From positions 1 through 40,605 of the forward strand of contig JAPOIM010000005.1 in NCBI GenBank assembly GCA_029978905.1: 40,605 nt of DNA. The letters are read 5' to 3'. Made by a program: the position numbers and the translations under genes. Under the pieces are notes generated by a model. It was given only the letters and a program-made list of their open reading frames with translations, was not told the DNA's origin and ran no database searches. This DNA comes from Planctomycetota bacterium (lineage in GTDB: Bacteria > Planctomycetota > Planctomycetia > Pirellulales > UBA1268). Positions 1-8,373 of the stretch are shown one piece after another (the stretch's first letter is position 1; every line of letters begins with the position of its first letter).

Positions 1-104
1 GACGACAACTGCAGAGAAGATTGCTTGGTGCCGTGCCCATGACGGCAAGGGCGGTTGACGCAACCGGCCACCACGACACGCATGAGAGAACGGAGGCTCC
101 TCAT

Positions 105-635
105 ATGTACTCGCTCCACACCCACGCTGCTGCGCAGCATCGCCCGTGGCCACTCGGTCGCCTGCTGACCGCGCCCGCCCTGATGCTGCTGTGCGCGACT
201 GCTCTCACTGGCTGCGGTGGCTACAACTCCCACCCGATTGTGGAAGAGGCCGAAAAAGAGCTCTCCGTCAATGCGCAGGCAGCGGAGAAACTCGGCGACA
301 ACGTGAAGCGATCTTCGAGCGCGTCGGGAACGTCGAGCGACACCGACGGCCGGGCGGCCCTCCAGTTTCAGGTCACCGGCAGCAACGCGAGCGGAACGGC
401 CGTCGTGGAAGGTCGCAAGTTTGAAGACAGCTGGAACATCACGTCGCTCGAACTCCGGCTCGAAGATGACCAGCGGATCGTGCTCACGCACGACCTTGAA
501 GAGCGGACGGGCGTCGACACGCCGAAGTTTGATCCCTCGGCAACCCCGACTACCACGACCGCACCAGCGCTCCCGCCACCAGACGTCGAGATCGCGCTGC
601 CACCTGGCGTGCCCGGTGGCCCTGCGGCAGAGTGA
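105..635 (+). CDS. Small exported lipoprotein of unknown function
   Basis: This 176-residue protein carries a type II (lipoprotein) signal peptide: a basic/polar start, a hydrophobic stretch at about residues 20-32 and the lipobox LTGC with Cys37 as the lipidated residue. It should therefore be anchored in a membrane on the periplasmic side. The ATG at 105 is preferred because GGAGG lies eight bases upstream (92-96); a longer reading to position 21 has no such site. The mature part is polar with a Ser/Gly-rich linker and a Pro/Thr-rich C-terminus (residues about 150-176). I recognise no domain. It converges on the potassium-uptake pair, with only 15 bases between the stop codons and no obvious terminator. 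Confidence 0.7.
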   Translation: MYSLHTHAAAQHRPWPLGRLLTAPALMLLCATALTGCGGYNSHPIVEEAEKELSVNAQAAEKLGDNVKRSSSASGTSSDTDGRAALQFQVTGSNASGTAVVEGRKFEDSWNITSLELRLEDDQRIVLTHDLEERTGVDTPKFDPSATPTTTTAPALPPPDVEIALPPGVPGGPAAE

Positions 636-650
636 CGGTCGCGACGACTG

Positions 651-1322
651 TTACTTCAGGTCGCGAAGGGCTGCGATTTCGTCGTCGCGACCAACGACCA
701 GCATCGCGTGATCCTCAAGCAGCCTGGTTTTTCCATCGGGAAACATCTCCCAACGGTCATCCAGCGCGCTCTTGATCCCCATCACGTGCACGCCGATCCG
801 GTTGCGAAGATTGGCCTCCGCCAGGGTCTTGCCTGAGAGTGAGTCGGGCGTGGCGACTTCCGCCACGCTGTAGTCCGGTCCGATCGGCAGGTAGTCGAGC
901 ACGTTTGGCCAGGTCATCTTGTCGGCCATCTGCCGCGCCACCTCTTCTTCGGGGAAGATCACCTGATCGGCCCCGATGTGCTCGAGAATCTTGCCGTGCT
1001 CCTTGGTGACCCCTTTGACGATCACCTGCCTCGCCCCCAACTCCTTCACATGCAGCGTGGCGAGCAGCGATCTCGTGATGTTCTCCCCGAGCGAGATCAC
1101 CACCGCATACGCGTCGGCGATGGGGAGGTTTTCCAACAGATCGCGGTCGGTGGAGTCGCCGACCACGGCCTCGAAGATTTGGTTTCTCACCATCTCGAGA
1201 CGGTCTTTCTTCTGATCGACCCCGATCACGCGGCAGCCGTTGTGGGCCAGCCTCGTGGCGAGTGCAGACCCGAAACTGCCCATGCCAAGCATGATGAAAA
1301 CGCGTGATTCCGCGCGAGCCAT
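651..1322 (-). CDS. ktrA: Potassium uptake regulatory subunit KtrA/TrkA family (RCK domains)
   Basis: A cytoplasmic gating subunit of a Ktr potassium channel. The 223 residues hold an N-terminal Rossmann RCK_N domain with the nucleotide-binding signature GxGxFG (G13, G15, G18) and the acidic residue at the end of the second strand (D36, in VIGVDQ), then an RCK_C (TrkA_C) domain from about residue 145 ending in a LVVGRDD strand. The length matches single-RCK KtrA rather than the double-length TrkA. The start lies six bases after the stop of the membrane subunit gene with no strong ribosome-binding site, so it is probably translated by coupling. In known systems KtrA rings bind ATP/ADP or NAD(H) and open the KtrB pore. 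Confidence 0.92.
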   Translation of the reverse strand: MARAESRVFIMLGMGSFGSALATRLAHNGCRVIGVDQKKDRLEMVRNQIFEAVVGDSTDRDLLENLPIADAYAVVISLGENITRSLLATLHVKELGARQVIVKGVTKEHGKILEHIGADQVIFPEEEVARQMADKMTWPNVLDYLPIGPDYSVAEVATPDSLSGKTLAEANLRNRIGVHVMGIKSALDDRWEMFPDGKTRLLEDHAMLVVGRDDEIAALRDLK

Positions 1323-1328
1323 GGGAAA

Positions 1329-2780
1329 TCAGCCGACGAGCGGCCCCTCTTCAAGGAATTCGATCTGGTAGGGCCGCTTCTCCCAGGAGAGGGCAATGGC
1401 CACCGAGATGGGCCCCAGCCTTCCCAGCAGCATCAGCACCACCAGGATGAGTTTGCCTGGATGGGAGAGCAACGGTGTGATGCCGGTCGTCAGGCCGACC
1501 GTGCCCAGTGCGGAGATGCACTCAAAGAGCGCCTCCAGAAACCACCGCGGCCGCAGCGACACGCCAGCACTGTTTTCAACCACGAGCAGGGCGACCAGCG
1601 CCGCGATTGCCAGCACGGCAAACAGAAGGGCGGTGACGGCGGCCCGTTCAATTGCCGACGGCGGCATCGTGCGGCGAAAGAAGTTGGCGTGTTCGTAACC
1701 TCGAAAACTCGACCAGCCACGCACCAGCAGCGTCATGAAGGTGCTGACCTTAAAGCCACCGCCCGTGGAGCAGGGGCCGGCCCCAATCGCCATGAGGATG
1801 ATCGTCAGGAAGAGCGTGGCGTCGGCGAGCGCCCCGTAGTCCACCGAGTTGAATCCTGCCGTGCGACAGGTTGTGGAATGAAAGAGCCCCATCATCACCT
1901 TCTCGACGAAGGTGCGATCGGCCAGGCCTGTGTTCCACTCCAGCAACCAAAACGTCACCACGCCGTAAACGAGAAGTGCCGCGGTGCCCACGAGCATCAG
2001 TTTGGAGTGCGTGCTGAGCCGCACCCAGAGGGGCTCGCGGTCGCGGAGCCGCGAGAAGATGTCGAAAATCACCGGGAAGCCGAGTCCGCCGACGATGACC
2101 AGCGTGCACAGCACGAGATTCACCGGCACGTTGCCGGCCTGCGGCATGAAGCTCGCGTCTGACAACGAGAAGCCGGCGTTGCAAAAAGCGGAGATGGAGT
2201 GAAACGCCGCTTGCCAGAAGACCGTGCCCGCCGGCGCCGTGCCCCAGGTGGCCACCGACAGCAGCACAAACCCCACCACCTCCATGGTGAGCACGACCAC
2301 CGCAACCGCGCCCGCCACCCAGCGGAGTTCACTGCCTCCGCGGATCCCCAGCGCCTCCACCAGCAACACCCGCTGCCGCATGGACGCCTGCCCGCCGAGC
2401 TGAAAGGCGACGAGCGTGGTGATGGTCATGATCCCCAACCCACCGAGCTGGATCAGGAGGAGGATGACCCCCTCGCCAAAAGCAGAGAAGTCGTGCGCCG
2501 TGCTCCGCACGATCAGCCCGGTCACACAGCAGGCACTCGTGGCGGTGAAGAGGGCGTCGACGGCAGTGATCGGAGGGCGATCGGGCTCCCGCGCGATCGG
2601 CAGCAGCAGGAGAGCAGTCCCCAGCAGGATCACGCCGCAGTAGGCGTAAAACGAAATCCGGGCCGGGTAGCTAACGAGGGATCCGGCAAACTGCTGCGGC
2701 ATCGGCGGCAAAGATCCCGGAGTCCCGGGCGCTCTCCCAAGGCGTGCGAGGTGGCTAGACGCCAGCTGTCCAGAAGCCAT
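1329..2780 (-). CDS. ktrB: Potassium uptake membrane subunit KtrB/TrkH family
   Basis: Membrane pore subunit of the Ktr/Trk potassium transporter, 483 residues. The four pore-loop selectivity-filter signatures of the SKT superfamily are visible in order: TSACCVTGLIV, SAFCNAGFSL, TCRTAGFNSVD and SALGTVGLTTG, each between hydrophobic helices. Partner of the RCK protein encoded just downstream. The start at 2780 has GGAG eleven bases upstream; Met27 is an alternative that would remove a Ser/Pro-rich N-terminal tail that is not needed for the fold. Genes are ordered pore then regulator on one strand, as a two-gene operon. No regulatory site was identified in the upstream 500 bases for this strand. 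Confidence 0.93.
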   Translation of the reverse strand: MASGQLASSHLARLGRAPGTPGSLPPMPQQFAGSLVSYPARISFYAYCGVILLGTALLLLPIAREPDRPPITAVDALFTATSACCVTGLIVRSTAHDFSAFGEGVILLLIQLGGLGIMTITTLVAFQLGGQASMRQRVLLVEALGIRGGSELRWVAGAVAVVVLTMEVVGFVLLSVATWGTAPAGTVFWQAAFHSISAFCNAGFSLSDASFMPQAGNVPVNLVLCTLVIVGGLGFPVIFDIFSRLRDREPLWVRLSTHSKLMLVGTAALLVYGVVTFWLLEWNTGLADRTFVEKVMMGLFHSTTCRTAGFNSVDYGALADATLFLTIILMAIGAGPCSTGGGFKVSTFMTLLVRGWSSFRGYEHANFFRRTMPPSAIERAAVTALLFAVLAIAALVALLVVENSAGVSLRPRWFLEALFECISALGTVGLTTGITPLLSHPGKLILVVLMLLGRLGPISVAIALSWEKRPYQIEFLEEGPLVG

Positions 2781-2956
2781 CCCGACGAAGGCTCCATCAT
2801 AACGTCAGGCCGCGGATCGCAGCGAGGGGCTCCAGTGGCGAGCAAAACCTGGCGAAATCACTGCTCCCCACGCATACCCCAATCGCGAAGCGTTGGCCAA
2901 TCCTCAAACCACAGACCCCGCGGGTGGAGCAGGAGGAAAAAACGGAGACAAATTGT

Positions 2957-2984
2957 TTGACTCCCAGAGCACTCCCTTCATAAT
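2957..2984 (+). promoter_or_regulatory. Putative sigma70-like promoter
   Basis: TTGACT at 2957-2962 and CATAAT at 2979-2984 with a 16-base spacer. If used, transcription would start near 2991 and give a leader of about 300 nt before the ATG at 3297. Match to consensus is good for such GC-rich DNA but unproven. Confidence 0.35.
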
Positions 2985-3151
2985 GGCAACAGTTCGCTCG
3001 CCCGAGGTTTTCCGCGACGGCCGCAGGCCGATTCAAATCGTGGAAAAGGTGTCGGATGCCGATTTCCCGAGTCCGGTTTTGGCCGGTGTGCGTCTCATGC
3101 TGGGGCGCTCCGCGTGCGGGAGCCGGTAGAGATGATTCCGACCCACCCAGC

Positions 3152-3184
3152 CTGTCAGCAATGACAGTTGTCAGGAATGGCAGA
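3152..3184 (+). promoter_or_regulatory. Direct/inverted repeat, possible operator
   Basis: Two 15-base direct repeats, TGTCAGCAATGACAG at 3153-3167 and TGTCAGGAATGGCAG at 3170-3184. The first is itself a palindrome around a GCAA loop (CTGTCA/TGACAG). This could be a two-site operator or a leader stem. No regulator is identified. Confidence 0.35.
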
Positions 3185-3215
3185 GTGAGGTGTTGACTCG
3201 CATGCGTGTATAGGA

Positions 3216-3272
3216 AGAGCCCGATGACGGCAGACAGTGCTGCCGTCCTGACGGGCTCTGTCATGCCTTTTT
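3216..3272 (+). promoter_or_regulatory. Strong leader hairpin upstream of the 3297 gene
   Basis: AGAGCCCG (3216-3223) pairs with CGGGCTCT (3252-3259), and inside it GACGGCAG (3226-3233) pairs with CTGCCGTC (3240-3247) around a six-base loop. A run of five T at 3268-3272 follows eight bases later, and the start codon at 3297 comes about 25 bases after that. It may act as an attenuator or stabilise the leader; the gap to the T run is longer than in a standard terminator. Confidence 0.5.
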
Positions 3273-3296
3273 GAATGTAGGAGTTTTTTCAAAGCA

Positions 3297-3518
3297 ATGG
3301 CCCGAATCCGCAACGTTTTTGAAATCATCGAGCTCTACGGTCACGACGAGAACTTTGAGCCGCACACGTCCGATGAGTTCGTTCCTACAAACGCCCCCGC
3401 CGGCTCCAAGGAGAAGTTGGAGATCCTGGCTGAGCGGATTCAGCGCGGCATGCCGCTGTGGCACCCGGAAGATCAGACCGACTCGCCAAGCGATGAGTCG
3501 GTGTTCGTTGGCGCCTAA
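3297..3518 (+). CDS. Small acidic protein of unknown function
   Basis: This 73-residue protein begins MARIRNVFEII and is rich in Asp and Glu, with no signal peptide or membrane segment, so it should be cytosolic. I recognise no domain. It is considered a real gene because it has a long structured leader, a coding-like composition and a perfect 13-base-pair terminator 57 bases after its stop. There is no canonical ribosome-binding site next to the ATG (a T-rich stretch GAGTTTTTTC precedes it), so start choice rests on the lack of an alternative. The gene stands alone as a monocistronic unit. Confidence 0.65.
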   Translation: MARIRNVFEIIELYGHDENFEPHTSDEFVPTNAPAGSKEKLEILAERIQRGMPLWHPEDQTDSPSDESVFVGA

Positions 3519-3574
3519 CGGCTGCCGGCGTTCTTTCGCGAAACGCTTCTGAAAAACGTTTCCCGCTTATTCGA

Positions 3575-3613
3575 GAAGGCCCGGCTGTGTCATGCAGCCG
3601 GGCCTTCTTCTTT
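3575..3613 (+). terminator. Rho-independent terminator of the 3297 gene
   Basis: Perfect 13-bp stem: GAAGGCCCGGCTG (3575-3587) with CAGCCGGGCCTTC (3595-3607), seven-base loop, then TTCTTTT. The T run is on the + strand side only, so it serves the rightward gene. Confidence 0.88.
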
Positions 3614-3640
3614 TGGGAACCCGTGGCGGAGAGGCAGACG

Positions 3641-3802
3641 CTAGAGCGCATTCGGGATAGCTGTGGCGATGATGCGACAAAAGCGGATGACGAGGCGAGG
3701 GGTTGGCGAACGCTCGAGGAGCGTTTGGGCGTATCCTCGCCCTGCGACGAGACTTTTGCCGACTCCGAGCCGGCGATACACGGATATCCGAAAACGCTCT
3801 AG
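3641..3802 (-). repeat. Stop-codon-associated palindromic repeat, copy 1
   Basis: A 162-bp element whose two ends are inverted repeats: CTAGAGCGCATTCGGGATA on the left and, read from the other strand, CTAGAGCGTTTTCGGATA on the right. The arms stay alignable almost to the centre, where AACGCTC and GAGCGTT face each other across GAG, so the whole element could fold as one long imperfect hairpin. Its right-end TAG (3799-3801, minus strand) is the stop codon of smpB. Related copies are at 11920 and 20591. It resembles a MITE, but no transposase is present in the window. Confidence 0.75.
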
Positions 3803-4404
3803 GACCGCCGCGACTTGAGCGCCGACTCAATGTCACGCTTCGCGGTGTCGGCCTTGAGCTTCTGCCGCTTGTCGTGCGTTTTCCGGCCTCGTCCCACGCC
3901 AAGCAGCATTTTCACTCGCCCACGCAAGAAGTACATCTTCAGCGGCACGAGCGTCAGACCTTTGTCGAACGCATGCCCTGCAAACTTCGCGATCTCGCGA
4001 CGGTGCAGCAGCAACTTCCGCCGTCGTTTGGGCACATGGTTCAGCTGATTGGCTTTGTCGTACTCAGGGATGTCGCAGCCCACGAGCCAGACCTCCCCCT
4101 TCTCCACGCGACCGTAGGCCTCGTCGAGGGAGATGCGACCCGAACGGAGGCTCTTCACCTCACTCCCCACCAGCGCAATTCCACACTCGAGGGTCTCGAG
4201 GATCTCGTACTCGTGGCGTGCTTTCCGGTTCTCAGAAATCACGCGCTCTGCCGAGGTGTCCTTGCCGGAGGCGGCGGCCCCCTTCTTCTTTGACTTCCCC
4301 CCTCCCGAGGACGTCTGGCTCGTTGGTTTTGGTTGTGCAGCGATGGCCCCAGCCTCCTGATGCAGTACCCGGTCAGGCCGGGCCCGTCTTCTGCCGAAAG
4401 ACAT
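3799..4404 (-). CDS. smpB: SsrA-binding protein SmpB with extended N-terminus
   Basis: SmpB binds tmRNA and delivers it to stalled ribosomes for trans-translation in the cytosol. Family features from about residue 50 onward: the ENRKARHEYEI opening of the OB-fold, GIALVGSEVKSLRSGRISL, the RRKLLLHRREI segment and the basic C-terminal tail GRGRKTHDKRQ that inserts in the mRNA channel. The start at 4404 has GGAGG seven bases upstream; a Met seven codons earlier lacks one. At 201 residues it is about 45 longer than usual because of a Lys/Ser/Gly/Ala-rich N-terminal extension. The TAG stop is the first triplet of repeat copy 1. No tmRNA gene is seen nearby. Confidence 0.95.
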   Translation of the reverse strand: MSFGRRRARPDRVLHQEAGAIAAQPKPTSQTSSGGGKSKKKGAAASGKDTSAERVISENRKARHEYEILETLECGIALVGSEVKSLRSGRISLDEAYGRVEKGEVWLVGCDIPEYDKANQLNHVPKRRRKLLLHRREIAKFAGHAFDKGLTLVPLKMYFLRGRVKMLLGVGRGRKTHDKRQKLKADTAKRDIESALKSRRS

Positions 4405-4527
4405 TGCCGCCTCCGGCAAGTACACTCTAGGGGTCGTAGCCCCCCCGCCGTCAATCGGAGGGAATCGGGGCCGATCTTGGCTCCTCGAACTCCCCTGACA
4501 ATCATCCCGCCCATCTCAAGGAAGCCG

Positions 4528-5823
4528 ATGGCTCGATCACTGCTTTCGCTCGCCAGCCCACCGAACGCCCGCCGGTTCCGCCTGCCCTTCTCTTCGGCCG
4601 CCGCTGCGGGCGTGATCAAAGGGGTCGCCATCGCCACAGCGTGCCTGCTCGGAGGTCATGGAACCGCCCTGCTTCCACACGTGATGGCCGCTGAGCCCGC
4701 GACGCCTGGCTTCGTGGCCGGCCCGCGTCCGGAAGGCATCGACGGCCCCATCGTGGAGGTCGATGGGGGCTGGATGGTGCCGTACGAGCAAACGATTCCT
4801 GGCACTGAGGTTTCGTTTCAGATGGTGCCGGTTCCTGGTGGCACGTTTCGCATGGGGAGCCCCGACGGCGAAGCCGACCGGGACGATTCGGAAGGCCCCA
4901 CCTTCGAAGTGACGGTTGAGCCCTTCTGGATCGCCGCCCACGAAGTCACTTGGGCGGAGTACAAGCGATACATGGCCGCCTGCGATCTGTTCAACGCCAT
5001 GGCGGCGGCCCGGATTCGTCCCGTCACCGAGGAGAACCTCGCCGACGCGATCACCGCGCCGTCGAACCTCTACGACCCCACCACGACCTTCACCAACGGC
5101 GAAGATCCTCGCCAGCCCGCGGTCACGATGACGCAGTTCTCAGCCCGCCAATACACCGGCTGGCTCTCCGGACTTACCGGCGACTTCTACCGCCTGCCGA
5201 GTGAAGCGGAATGGGAATACGCCTGCCGCGCCGGCACAAGCACGCCCTGGTCGCACGGTGACGATGCCGCTGCACTCGCCGCCGTGGCATGGTTTGCCGA
5301 AAACGCCGATGACACCACGCATCCTGTGGGTGAACTCGAGCCCAATGCATTCGGACTGTTTGATATGCACGGCAACGCGGCGGAATGGGTGATCGACCAA
5401 CTTTCCGCGGACGGATATGCCCTCCAAGCAGCCGCCTCCCAGCCCATCTCCGCCGCCGAGGCCACCGCCTGGCCCACGGAACTGGAGGGACGCGTGATCC
5501 GCGGCGGCGCCTACTACGACGACGCTGATCGCTGCCGCAGCGCCGCCCGCCGTGGTTCGGAAGACGAGGCTTGGAAGGAGATCGACCCCAACCTGCCCAA
5601 GAGTCCTTGGTGGTACACCGAAGAACCTGCCCTAGGGATCGGGATGCGGCTCGTGCGACCGCTGGTGGCGCCGGCTCGTGAAGAGCAGTCTCGCTGGTGG
5701 CAGGCCGACATCGACAGCATCCGCGAAGACACCGATAGCCGCGTGATGCAAGGACGTGGGGCTCGGGCGGTGGTCGATCCATCGCTCCCTGCCGAACTCA
5801 AGGAAAAAGGACTGAGCAACTAG
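4528..5823 (+). CDS. Exported FGE-sulfatase-fold (SUMF1) protein, probably not a formylglycine generator
   Basis: A 431-residue protein with an N-terminal signal sequence (hydrophobic segment about residues 23-50, ending before AAEPATPG) and an FGE-sulfatase/SUMF1 domain: FQMVPVPGGTFRMGS, WIAAHEVTWAEY, LPSEAEWEYACRAG, GLFDMHGNAAEWV and RVIRGGAYY. True formylglycine-generating enzymes have a redox Cys pair shortly after the RGG motif; here that stretch reads AYYDDADRCRSAARR, with a single Cys, so the canonical oxidase chemistry is unlikely. AAGGA lies six bases before the ATG at 4528. It heads a rightward group with two beta-propeller proteins and an SGNH esterase. A structural or ligand-binding role is inferred. 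Confidence 0.85.
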   Translation: MARSLLSLASPPNARRFRLPFSSAAAAGVIKGVAIATACLLGGHGTALLPHVMAAEPATPGFVAGPRPEGIDGPIVEVDGGWMVPYEQTIPGTEVSFQMVPVPGGTFRMGSPDGEADRDDSEGPTFEVTVEPFWIAAHEVTWAEYKRYMAACDLFNAMAAARIRPVTEENLADAITAPSNLYDPTTTFTNGEDPRQPAVTMTQFSARQYTGWLSGLTGDFYRLPSEAEWEYACRAGTSTPWSHGDDAAALAAVAWFAENADDTTHPVGELEPNAFGLFDMHGNAAEWVIDQLSADGYALQAAASQPISAAEATAWPTELEGRVIRGGAYYDDADRCRSAARRGSEDEAWKEIDPNLPKSPWWYTEEPALGIGMRLVRPLVAPAREEQSRWWQADIDSIREDTDSRVMQGRGARAVVDPSLPAELKEKGLSN

Positions 5824-5976
5824 CCTCCCGGCGATTCCTTTGTCCTTCCCACGCGTTCCATCCAGAGAAGACCAACAGCCCACTCGTCAGGGCCTCTCAC
5901 CCAAACTTGCTGAGAGCCCCGCCACTTGAAGCATCCGAGGAGACAGATGACCGTGAACGTCAACGGAGCGGAGACG

Positions 5977-8373
5977 ATGAAGTGCACCCTCAGCAGCCGA
6001 CGACGGGCTCGCATGAGCCTCATCCTGGCTGGGCTACTGACGACCACGGTGGTCGCCAACGCGGTCGCTGCCGACTGGGCCGACTGGCGTGGACCACGTC
6101 TTGATCGCCATGCGGGAGACCAAGGGCTGGTCACCACGTTTGATGCCAAGAAGGGCACCAACGTGCTCTGGACGAGCGAAGAGGTGTCGGGCATCTCAAC
6201 GCCAATCATCGTCAACGGCAAACTGTACTCTCTCGTGCGGCATGCCCCCGGCACCAGCGAGGAAGCGGAGAAGGTGGTCTGCCTCGACGCGGTCACGGGG
6301 GAAAAACTCTGGGAAAACGTCTTTAACGTCTACCTCTCTGACGTGCCTGCCGAACGCGTGGGCTGGAGTTGCGTGGCCTCCGATCCTGCAACCGGCTCAA
6401 TCTTCGCGCATGGCGTGTGTGGCGTCTTTACGTGCATCGACGCTGAGACCGGAAAGACTCGCTGGCAGCGAAGCCTGCACGAGGAGTTTGGCTTTCTCTC
6501 CACCTACGGCGGCCGCACCAACGTGCCGGTGGTTTTTGAAGACCTCGTGATCGCCAGCGCCGTGGTCACCGGCTGGGGAGCGGACGCGAAGCCAGCCCAT
6601 CGCTTTCTCGGCATGGACATCGCAACCGGCGAAGTCCGCTGGATGAACGGCACCACGGAACTGCCCGCCGACACAACCTACAGCTCGCCCTCGATCGCCA
6701 ACTTTGGCGGTGCGGCAGCCTTGGTGTTCGGTTCGAGCGACGGCGGCATTTGGAACTTCCAGCCACGAACCGGGAAGGCTGTCTGGAACTTCCGTCTCTC
6801 GCCACGTGGCGTCAACGTTTCTCCGCTGGTGAGCGATGGCGTGGTTTACGCGGCACAGGCCGAAGAGAACCTCGACAACGCCACAATGGGCTGCGCCACC
6901 GCGTTCACGGTCGATGGCTCAGGCGACATCACCGAGTCGGCAAAGCTGTGGCAAATCAAGGAGGTGCTCGACGGCCGCGCCATGCCCGTCACCCTCGGCG
7001 ACCGCGTCTACTTCACCGACAACACAGCCAAGATCTTCGCGTTTGACAAGAACACTGGCAAAGCGATCGGCAAGCCACAGCGTCTGCTCGGCACGATCGT
7101 GCGGGCGAGCCCCCTCGTCGCCGATGGCAAACTCTTTGTCTGCACCACGAGCGGCTGGCATGTGCTGGAACCGACCGACAGCGGCCTGAAGTTTGTCGAC
7201 CGCATGCGGCTTGACGAGAAAGACGAAGTCACGGCGTCGCCGATCGCTTGGGAAGGGCGGCTCTACCTGACGACCGACGCCCGGATCTACTGTCTCGGCA
7301 ACAATCCCCCCAAGCCCTCAACGGCCCCCTCCACAAACCTCGCAGTCGAAGTGGCGAAGGAAACGTACGGCCCTGCGGGTGAACCCGCCTGGGTGCAGAT
7401 GGTGCCTGCCGAACTGCAGGTGGCCGCGGGCGAGTCGGTCACCTTCCGCGTGCGGCTCTTCGACGCCCAGGGCCGCTTCGTGAAGGAATCGCCTGCGACG
7501 TTCTCCTGCGAGGTCAACGGCAAGCCTGCCGACGGCGCCGTGACGAGCGACGGGGTCTACACCGCTCCCGCAGAGATTCACGCTGGCGCCACGATCACCG
7601 CCAAAGTCGGCGACCTCACGGGGACGGCGCGTGTGCGGTCGATGCCACCGCTACCATGGTCGTTTGACTTTGAAGGGATTCCACTCACGACCGATCCCAA
7701 GACGGGTCTGGCGAAGGGCGAGCCTCCGCTTCCCTGGGTCGGCATGCGGTATCGGCACGTCATCCGCGAAGTCGATGGATCGAAGTGCATGGTGAAGATC
7801 ACCACCATCCCCAAGGGCACGCGGAGCCAGGGCTGGATCGGCCCGATCGAACTCGCGGACTACGCCATGTCGGCCGACTTCCGCGCCGCAGAGTCGCCGC
7901 TCGGGCAGGCGAAGCCTGAGGCCGCTGCGGACGACGACGATGCTGAGGAGTCGCTGCCCATCCCCGCGGCGGCCACCACGGCCGACCTCACCATCGCCCG
8001 ACTGCCCGACATGGGCCTGATCGCGCAGCGCTACACCCTCGACTTGATGGGCGCCAGCCAGCAGCTCCAGCTGCGAACCTGGCCACCCCAGGTGGCCACC
8101 CATTTCTCGGTCACCGTGCCCTTTGCCTGGGAAGCCGGCCGCTGGTATCGCATGCGGCTCGAGGCGACCCACGAGGGTGCCGACGCCGTGCTGCGCGGCA
8201 AGGTCTGGCCTCGTGGTGAGGCTGAGCCTGAGGAGTGGACAATCTCTGGTGTTCACGAAGCCGGCAACCTGCAGGGAAGCCCGGGCTTCTTCGGCAACGC
8301 GAAAGACTCAGAGATCGCGATCGACAACGTGCGTGTGGAACCTCTTGGTGCTGAAGGGAGTGGATCGAGATGA
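5977..8373 (+). CDS. Exported PQQ-like beta-propeller repeat protein
   Basis: About 798 residues with a signal peptide ending near AVAADW. Repeated PQQ-like blades are visible through residues about 30-440: DWADWRGP, KLYSLV..CLDAVTGEKLWEN, FTCIDAETGKTRWQ, GMDIATGEVRW, NFQPRTGKAVW, IFAFDKNTGKAIGKPQ. After about residue 450 come an Ig-like stretch (VTFRVRLFDAQGRF..) and a C-terminal region around PWSFDFEGIP that resembles a concanavalin-type domain. Such proteins need not bind PQQ. Start choice is uncertain: ATG 5977 has GGAG at 5965-5968 and gives the most normal signal peptide, while ATG 5947 and TTG 5926 are possible. The stop overlaps the next start (ATGA), indicating coupling. Confidence 0.88.
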   Translation: MKCTLSSRRRARMSLILAGLLTTTVVANAVAADWADWRGPRLDRHAGDQGLVTTFDAKKGTNVLWTSEEVSGISTPIIVNGKLYSLVRHAPGTSEEAEKVVCLDAVTGEKLWENVFNVYLSDVPAERVGWSCVASDPATGSIFAHGVCGVFTCIDAETGKTRWQRSLHEEFGFLSTYGGRTNVPVVFEDLVIASAVVTGWGADAKPAHRFLGMDIATGEVRWMNGTTELPADTTYSSPSIANFGGAAALVFGSSDGGIWNFQPRTGKAVWNFRLSPRGVNVSPLVSDGVVYAAQAEENLDNATMGCATAFTVDGSGDITESAKLWQIKEVLDGRAMPVTLGDRVYFTDNTAKIFAFDKNTGKAIGKPQRLLGTIVRASPLVADGKLFVCTTSGWHVLEPTDSGLKFVDRMRLDEKDEVTASPIAWEGRLYLTTDARIYCLGNNPPKPSTAPSTNLAVEVAKETYGPAGEPAWVQMVPAELQVAAGESVTFRVRLFDAQGRFVKESPATFSCEVNGKPADGAVTSDGVYTAPAEIHAGATITAKVGDLTGTARVRSMPPLPWSFDFEGIPLTTDPKTGLAKGEPPLPWVGMRYRHVIREVDGSKCMVKITTIPKGTRSQGWIGPIELADYAMSADFRAAESPLGQAKPEAAADDDDAEESLPIPAAATTADLTIARLPDMGLIAQRYTLDLMGASQQLQLRTWPPQVATHFSVTVPFAWEAGRWYRMRLEATHEGADAVLRGKVWPRGEAEPEEWTISGVHEAGNLQGSPGFFGNAKDSEIAIDNVRVEPLGAEGSGSR

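Larger units (their letters stand above)
2781..3296. other. Long intergenic region with promoter and leader elements
   Basis: This 516-base gap between ktrB (leftward) and the small gene at 3297 (rightward) has no convincing gene. Frames that stay open through it lack ribosome-binding sites and plausible protein composition. It holds a sigma70-like sequence, two near-identical 15-base direct repeats and a strong hairpin, described separately. The length and structure suggest a long 5' leader for the 3297 gene or a small RNA, which cannot be decided from sequence alone. Confidence 0.5.

Noticed and set aside
2797-3264. 155-codon open frame on the minus strand in the ktrB upstream gap
   Set aside because: No ribosome-binding site, no recognisable protein features, and it runs across the repeats and hairpin that look like leader elements of the 3297 gene.
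3587-3802. Short ORFs encoding similar peptides (ALRRDFC-type) at the repeat copies
   Set aside because: They are translations of the palindromic repeat itself, have no ribosome-binding sites and change frame between copies.
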